The notes under the pieces are model-generated. The model was not told where the DNA came from. It ran no database searches and worked only from the letters and a program-made list of their open reading frames with translations. Shown here piece by piece: positions 58,986 to 64,000 of a stretch of DNA of 64,000 nt; within the stretch, counting starts at the first letter, position 1, and each line of letters starts with the position of its first letter. The translations under genes were made by a program, and so were the position numbers. The stretch is from Saturnia japonica (lineage: Eukaryota > Arthropoda > Insecta > Lepidoptera > Saturniidae), in the NCBI GenBank assembly GCA_033032175.1, contig CM065318.1, forward strand, positions 8,308,001 to 8,372,000. The letters are read 5' to 3'.

Positions 58986-61900
58986 ACGTGCTACTCTTAG
59001 TTAGTGTATAGTGGTTGCGATCCAGTCGAATACAATTTTCGTGTCCTATCATCTGACGTAATAAGTATATAGTGAGATCTATTCTCAAGTATTTAGAAAT
59101 ATTGTTAATAATTATGCATAATATGGTAACTAAAATGATTTTGAGGAAACATAGACAGGAAGAACTCTTTGTTATTTTTGATTCTTTTACAATAACTAAA
59201 AACTGTTGGCGTAAAAAGCAAAATCTATTCGATGTAAAGAACAGAACTGAAAATATGATAGGGGTGCGGAATTCTAGCACTATTGAAAATCAGTATATTA
59301 TAAAATAGAAGTCTTTTTACTACAGTTTATGGAGGTTCAGTGAGAGATCGATGAAAATTTACCATAGCTAGAGATATGTTCAATATAGGCAGCCTGAATT
59401 CAAACCTATTTCGCTGTCTGTGTTGCTTCCGGTTAGGTACGTCAATAGGCAATGGGTCTATTTATCTTTTCCTTTGTGACCAAATGAATGTTCAAGAAGG
59501 ATTTGATTTTCACTTTTGTTAACTTACCTACCTCTTAGAGTACCGTAGATTAATATGTACAGTAAAATTTATTAATATTTGTTTTTATCCAAATATTCAA
59601 TTCTATAATACAAAGGTTTGTGAATTAGATTCTTAAAGGAATATTTAGAATAGGCTCTATAGAGTAGGTAAATTATATTGTTATTTGCTCTCGACGCTAT
59701 CAATTTCCACTTAAATTCATCAATTATAACTCTATTAGGTAACAGTGTACGTTGGGTTTATACTTAATATATACATCTAGTGGAGAACAGACAGACACGT
59801 AGCGCGCGGTTGTCGTGAAATTAAACGGAAATCGAACATTGCGGCTTGCCGTCACCTACACACTGAAGCAATGCCAGACTTAGCTAACCAACGACTGTTG
59901 GAACTTTGATCTGATTTCATCGATACAAATTTGCTATTTTAAATGTTTTCCAGTTGCATTTCACTGTACAGTAAACCAATATTTTATGTACATTTATCAT
60001 CGAACTCGTATCTGATAAATTAATAGATACTATCTGGACAATAGAACTTGGCTTAGTATATTGCAAAAAATCTATTAGGTACTTATATGTATATAGGTAA
60101 ACTTACAACTTAACAAATATAGAATCCTTCTTCTGATAAATAAAAATAGTTTCAAAGAATAGCATGTTTTGGTATGAGAAATTTAAAACGACTGTCAGAC
60201 AGATATCTCAATTAATCCATAATAAGTCTGCGATCTTCAATCAAGAATAATATTCACTTATACTTAATTCAGTACTTAATTAAGAGACATATAATAGACA
60301 GATTATTAGAGATGTATCATATCAAAGGCGACATAGTATATAGGTCTGATCGATAATTTGGTAAATCAAATAAAGTCTAATAAATTTCATTTGTATCAAT
60401 AGATATTTATAGCGAATATTTGACTATTCAAGCTAACAAAGCTAGCAAAAAGTTATTTGTTTTATCGGTTAGATGTATTTTGCCACCTTTGATTTTATAC
60501 GACTTTCTTATTGGTTTTTTAAGTATGATGATCTAAGCGAAATATATTAAATCGCAGGCAATCCTCACAAATATGTTTAAGGGACTGAATAGTATGAAGA
60601 AACATATCATAGAACGAAAAATCTGAAACCTATCTAAAACATTTCATTTTACTGTTGCTGAAAGGGATTACTTATATATATCTTATACTATATGGAGATA
60701 GTATAGTTATAATTGCGTATATATGTAACTGTGATTGCATCTATTCAACATTAAAGTCACTTGTTTACCGTCAAAGTACTACAGCATTTTACAAGAAAGA
60801 AATTTCTGTTTCCTAAAATGTTTACTACAGACCTACCTTTGGGGATTTTTTTGTAGATCTTACTAGATAAGTGCCCTAGAATGTGTGGAAACGTTATGAG
60901 TATGATAAAATAGTTTAAGGTGTTTATTATCAGTTGTAAAATTATCTGAAAATATGTCTGTACCTAGTAAAATCTAAAAAATGAAAATATCAATTAATGT
61001 TTGTAAATTTGTATCGGCTGTAAGTCCTCGTATACGTAAGTTATCACGGTGTCTAGAAATGTGTTTATTTCTATATTAAAGTTTATCTAAATTTTCAAAG
61101 TTTTATCGAATGTTCCCCCCTTTTTACTATATCGGATTCTACAAGAATAATATAATGATATATTTATGCATATATCGGAATGACAGCGGCGACAGCCGGT
61201 ATATTGCCCATTTCGGTGGTCGCTGTTGTGTCTGGATTGTACTGTGCTTACATAGAATACCATATATATAAGTCACAGTGTTCCATATACATAGAGGCAG
61301 TGCCGCCAATTTGCCGAGCTACTATGTAAAACAAATGAAAAAGTCTATAGAATACATACATTTTTGCTTTTCCGGAATTTATCTAAGGCAATCTAATGCA
61401 TTACATGAAAAGTTTCAAGAATTGTAATTAATTCCGTAATAAATTCTATTTTTGTAATTTATCGTATTTGATTTGGATAATTCGTTGTGTTAATTTATTT
61501 ACGAATACATTTGCTGATTGGTTTGTTTTCTGTATAAGTAAGCATCATTGGTTGATTGCGGATGAGGCCTAGAAAAATACTTTCTCCGTTCTATTGGTTT
61601 TACTAATAAAGCAAATAAAGTAATTTACTTAATACAGATTGATTTATGTAGGTATATATTCTCCTTATTTATTAACCAATATATTATTGTAATTAATGTA
61701 ATAAGAGATTAATCCTTTTTATTATAAATATATATAACAAAAAAGTCTATTTGTCTATCAGGTGACTCTCTTCATCAGAATAAAACAAGAGGCTTAGCAA
61801 GCAACTTCAGGTTGTGTTGGCTTTAATAAAAAACTTAATAAATACTAAATGATTTACGTTATCAATTGGTGTATACGGTTTGATTTATATTGTCGCGGAA

Positions 61901-62156
61901 GTTGTTGCGCCAGGCCATCTGTACATAGTTTTGATAAACTAAAATTGTAATATAAAAGAATTGTTGAATCTTGCTAAAATGAGTATTGTTCATAGAGTAA
62001 AAGTCTAAAGAGGTTACTCTGTTTCTCTGTTAATAAGCCTGTGGTTTTATGCTTCTTACAGTTGTAGACTTCTTTTAAATGGGTGCGTGCATCGTGAATT
62101 TTTTTCATAAAGCGTCTAAAGAAAAGTATAAGTCCAAAAATTTAAACACTATCTAT

Positions 62157-62821
62157 TGTGAATAAAAGACGTCCACAATATTTTAATGTGTGCTAAATTA
62201 ATAGCGCTTGTTTTATTCTTGTTTCTTACAAAGTTACAGTAGTTCGTAGTAACAATGTGGTTTCTTAATAACGTTCTTGACTGTAGTTTGCTTGTAGATT
62301 CGCTGCTTGCTGTTGCTGGTGTTGTGGTGTTTCTCGAACTGATCGCAGATTCGCTGCTTGCTGTTGTTGTAGTGTTTCTCGAACTGATCGCAGATTCGCT
62401 GCTTGCTGTTGTTGTAGTGTTTCTCGAACTGATCGCAGTACTGCCGCCCTCTCCGCTATATTTAACCTCGCCCTTTGCCTCGCAACCGGTAGTGCGATGG
62501 ATTCCGTGCGGGGCGTCGCTCAGCCAATGAGCGCGCACGCCCTGTGTGCGCGCTCTCGGCAGTACCATGAGTCACCATGCCAGATGTTCCGAGTCTGGCA
62601 TGGTTCATCCTTACAACTAGTGAAATTTATACATTTAAACTTACAACTAGCTATATTCTTATTCTAATCGTTTTAAAATACACATATTCAGTTCATATTA
62701 TTATATCTATTCCTAACACGTATTTATAAACCTTATTCCTAACACGTATTATTTCATTTACTTGTTCATTTTATACTATTAGACTATCGTTATTCGCCCG
62801 CCCTGCTCGCTGTCCGCAACA
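62157..62821 (-). repeat. 3' LTR of a BEL/Pao retrotransposon
   Basis: On the minus strand the LTR starts TGTTGCGGACAGCGAGCAGG directly after the polypurine tract and probably ends TTTATTCACA at 62157 (about 665 bp). A TATA-like TTAAATATA (62457-62465) and an AATAAA signal (62212-62217) mark U3 and the polyadenylation site. The right boundary is well supported; the left boundary is inferred from the CA end only. Confidence 0.75.
62295..62435 (-). repeat. Three tandem copies of a 45-bp unit inside the LTR
   Basis: Units at 62295-62345 (51 bp, with a 6-bp insertion), 62346-62390 and 62391-62435 each contain GATTCGCTGCTTGCTGTTG and TGTTTCTCGAACTGATCG. The last two are identical. They lie just downstream of the TATA box, in the expected R/U5 part. 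Confidence 0.92.
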
Positions 62822-62822
62822 G

Positions 62823-62832
62823 TTCTCCCCCC
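62823..62832 (-). other. Polypurine tract of the BEL/Pao element
   Basis: Minus-strand GGGGGGAGAA followed within two bases by the LTR start TGTTGCGG. This is the expected primer site for plus-strand DNA synthesis in LTR retrotransposons (family knowledge). Confidence 0.75.
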
Positions 62833-62850
62833 GGCGTAGCCTGCGCAGCC

Positions 62851-63999
62851 TCACTCTCCTCTCAGGACGGCGAGCTTCGTCGTCGGGCGCCGGAACACAC
62901 CGCTCCTCGTCTTCACGTCGGCGCTCCGCACTCCTCCATCTGGTCCGGTGTAGGTTCTCGTGACGATTCCGCGCGGCCAGGTGTTGCGCGGCAAGGCAGA
63001 GTCGACAACCACGACCAAGTCCCCGACGTTCAGAGGGCGCGTGCTGTCGGCTGAGTTCCCGCGTGGCACCAGTGTAGGGAGGTACTCCTTAACCCAGCGC
63101 CGCCAGAAATGATCGGCGAGCGCCTGGGTTGCTCGCCAGGTACGCCGGTCCGCCGTGTCGCAGGTCCCCGTCGTAGGCATACCCGTCGAACTCCCAAGCA
63201 GAAAATGGTTGGGAGTGATCGCCTCTGGGTCCCGCGGGTCGACGCTCACGTGCGTTAGAGGCCGCGCGTTAATCGAATGCTCGGCCTCCGCGAGCACGGT
63301 TTGGAGCACCTCTTCTTTAGGCGCACGCTCGTTCAAAGTGGCGGCGAGCGCGGTTTTTACCGACCGCACCAGCCGCTCCCATGCACCTCCCTGGTTAGGC
63401 GCGCCGGGCGGGATGTAGCGCCACTCGACGCTGTGCCGTAGCCCCTGCCCCCGTAGCGCAGGTGCCCATTCGGCGTAGGCGGCGCGTAGCTCGGTGTCCG
63501 CCCCACGGAAGTTGGTCGCGTTATCGCTGTACATCAGTGCGGGCCAACCTCTTCTCGCTGCCATCCGTCGTAGTGCCATTATCGCCGAGTCGGTAGACAG
63601 CGATCCCACGATCTCTAGGTGAATCGCCCTTGTCGTTAGACAAGTGAACAAGGCGATCCACCTCTTTTCTCTTCGCCGTCCTATAGTTACTTGCATCGGT
63701 CCGCAGTAATCCACCCCGCAGTTCGTAAACGGTCGATGAAACGGGTCAAGGCGCGCGGCCGGTAAGTCTCCGGTCGCCGGCGCGCGAGGCACGGCTTTGC
63801 GTACCCGGCACATCGCACATTCCCGCTCCACGCTACGCACTGCGGGTCGTAGTTTCAAAATCCAGTATCGCTGTCGCAGGTCGTTTATTACGCGCTCGCG
63901 GTTTCCGTGTGCCGCGGCGCGATGTTGCTTGGCGATAAGTTTTCTGACGATAGTGTGTTTCCCATCCAGTATGACTGGACGTTTCACACTTGTCGGCAC
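62851..63999 (-). CDS. BEL/Pao polyprotein C-terminus: integrase and DUF5641-like tail, cut by window edge
   Basis: The last 382 residues of a BEL/Pao-type pol, still open at the right edge. In order they show an HHCC-like zinc-binding region (H26, H31, then C61-AM-C64), the DDE integrase core with D97 (CGVDYCGP), D159 (MYSDNATNF) and E208 (GGAWERLV), and a C-terminal DUF5641-type region (FWRRWVKEYLPTL, NVGDLVVV, WPRGIV). It ends at TGA 62851-62853, just before the polypurine tract and LTR. Integrase inserts the cDNA copy into host DNA (family knowledge). No stop or frameshift is seen in this part, and it is strikingly GC-rich against the AT-rich host sequence, consistent with a fairly recent insertion. 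Confidence 0.93.
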   Translation of the reverse strand: MPTSVKRPVILDGKHTIVRKLIAKQHRAAAHGNRERVINDLRQRYWILKLRPAVRSVERECAMCRVRKAVPRAPATGDLPAARLDPFHRPFTNCGVDYCGPMQVTIGRRREKRWIALFTCLTTRAIHLEIVGSLSTDSAIMALRRMAARRGWPALMYSDNATNFRGADTELRAAYAEWAPALRGQGLRHSVEWRYIPPGAPNQGGAWERLVRSVKTALAATLNERAPKEEVLQTVLAEAEHSINARPLTHVSVDPRDPEAITPNHFLLGSSTGMPTTGTCDTADRRTWRATQALADHFWRRWVKEYLPTLVPRGNSADSTRPLNVGDLVVVVDSALPRNTWPRGIVTRTYTGPDGGVRSADVKTRSGVFRRPTTKLAVLRGE

Positions 64000-64000
64000 G

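Larger units (their letters stand above)
57431..62156. other. Region upstream of the first visible Dscam exon
   Basis: Presumed upstream intron or 5' flank of the Dscam gene. It holds repeats at about 57590-57680, 57780-57890, 58215-58400, 58440-58690 and 58700-58985. From 59000 to 61150 and from 61350 to 62150 I see AT-rich sequence with no recognisable gene. Candidate donors on the minus strand (for example near 59525 and 59852) do not follow a signal-peptide-like frame in the required phase. Confidence 0.6.

Noticed and set aside
58948..59308. Overlapping ORFs on both strands
   Set aside because: Both are low-complexity AT-rich readings with no domain; neither matches an Ig exon or signal peptide.
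59852..59935. Candidate signal-peptide exon for Dscam on the minus strand (donor TGTAG/GTGACG)
   Set aside because: The frame from the nearby ATG ends in phase 2 rather than 1 and is not hydrophobic; the other frame has a stop and no ATG.
62149..62568. Minus-strand 139-residue ORF rich in Thr and Ser
   Set aside because: It lies within the BEL/Pao LTR and reads through its 45-bp tandem repeat; there is no sign of a protein gene.

Overview
This is an AT-rich eukaryotic (insect) genomic window, most likely from a moth or butterfly. That assignment is an inference from the repeats: Helitron-like ends in CTAG after a GAAGCCGCGGG-type stretch, jockey/CR1-like and RTE-like LINE tails, tRNA-derived SINEs, mariner and DD41D elements. 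Nothing prokaryotic is present: no operons, CRISPR arrays or ribosome binding sites.

One host gene runs through almost the whole window on the minus strand, a Dscam-family (Down syndrome cell adhesion molecule) immunoglobulin cell-adhesion gene. I placed nine internal coding exons, in transcription order 56373-56255, 39094-38896, 34401-34246, 33024-32893, 31809-31692, 22097-21910, 20130-19858, 5736-5592 and 5036-4774. All have AG/GT borders and their phases join without conflict (1593 nt, about 530 residues). Together they encode Ig1 to Ig5 and the first half of Ig6. The signal-peptide exon lies upstream (right) and was not found. The remaining Ig, fibronectin III, membrane and cytoplasmic exons lie off the left edge.

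The introns (0.55 to 17.2 kb) are filled with mobile elements. The main ones are two nearly identical DD41D Tc1/mariner-type transposons (1193-2512 and 37525-38826), a degenerate DD34D mariner (about 13990-14861), a probable pogo-like element (46499-47643), a jockey/CR1-like LINE fragment split by a 539-bp TA-flanked inverted-repeat element (8314-8852), a 409-bp foldback MITE (52974-53382), RTE-like LINE tails (22437, 41850, 42600), LTR-like fragments (25323, 45088), SINEs, and several Helitron-like families, one carrying internal tandem units of about 111-139 bp.

The right end holds the 3' part of a BEL/Pao LTR retrotransposon on the minus strand: integrase plus C-terminal domain (62851-63999), polypurine tract, and a 665-bp 3' LTR containing a 45-bp tandem repeat. 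I found no new gene system. The points most worth a second look are the two complementary dead DD41D copies (one inserted 66 bp from a Dscam splice donor), the nested LINE insertion, the tandem-repeat Helitron family, and a few GC-rich islands I could not identify.
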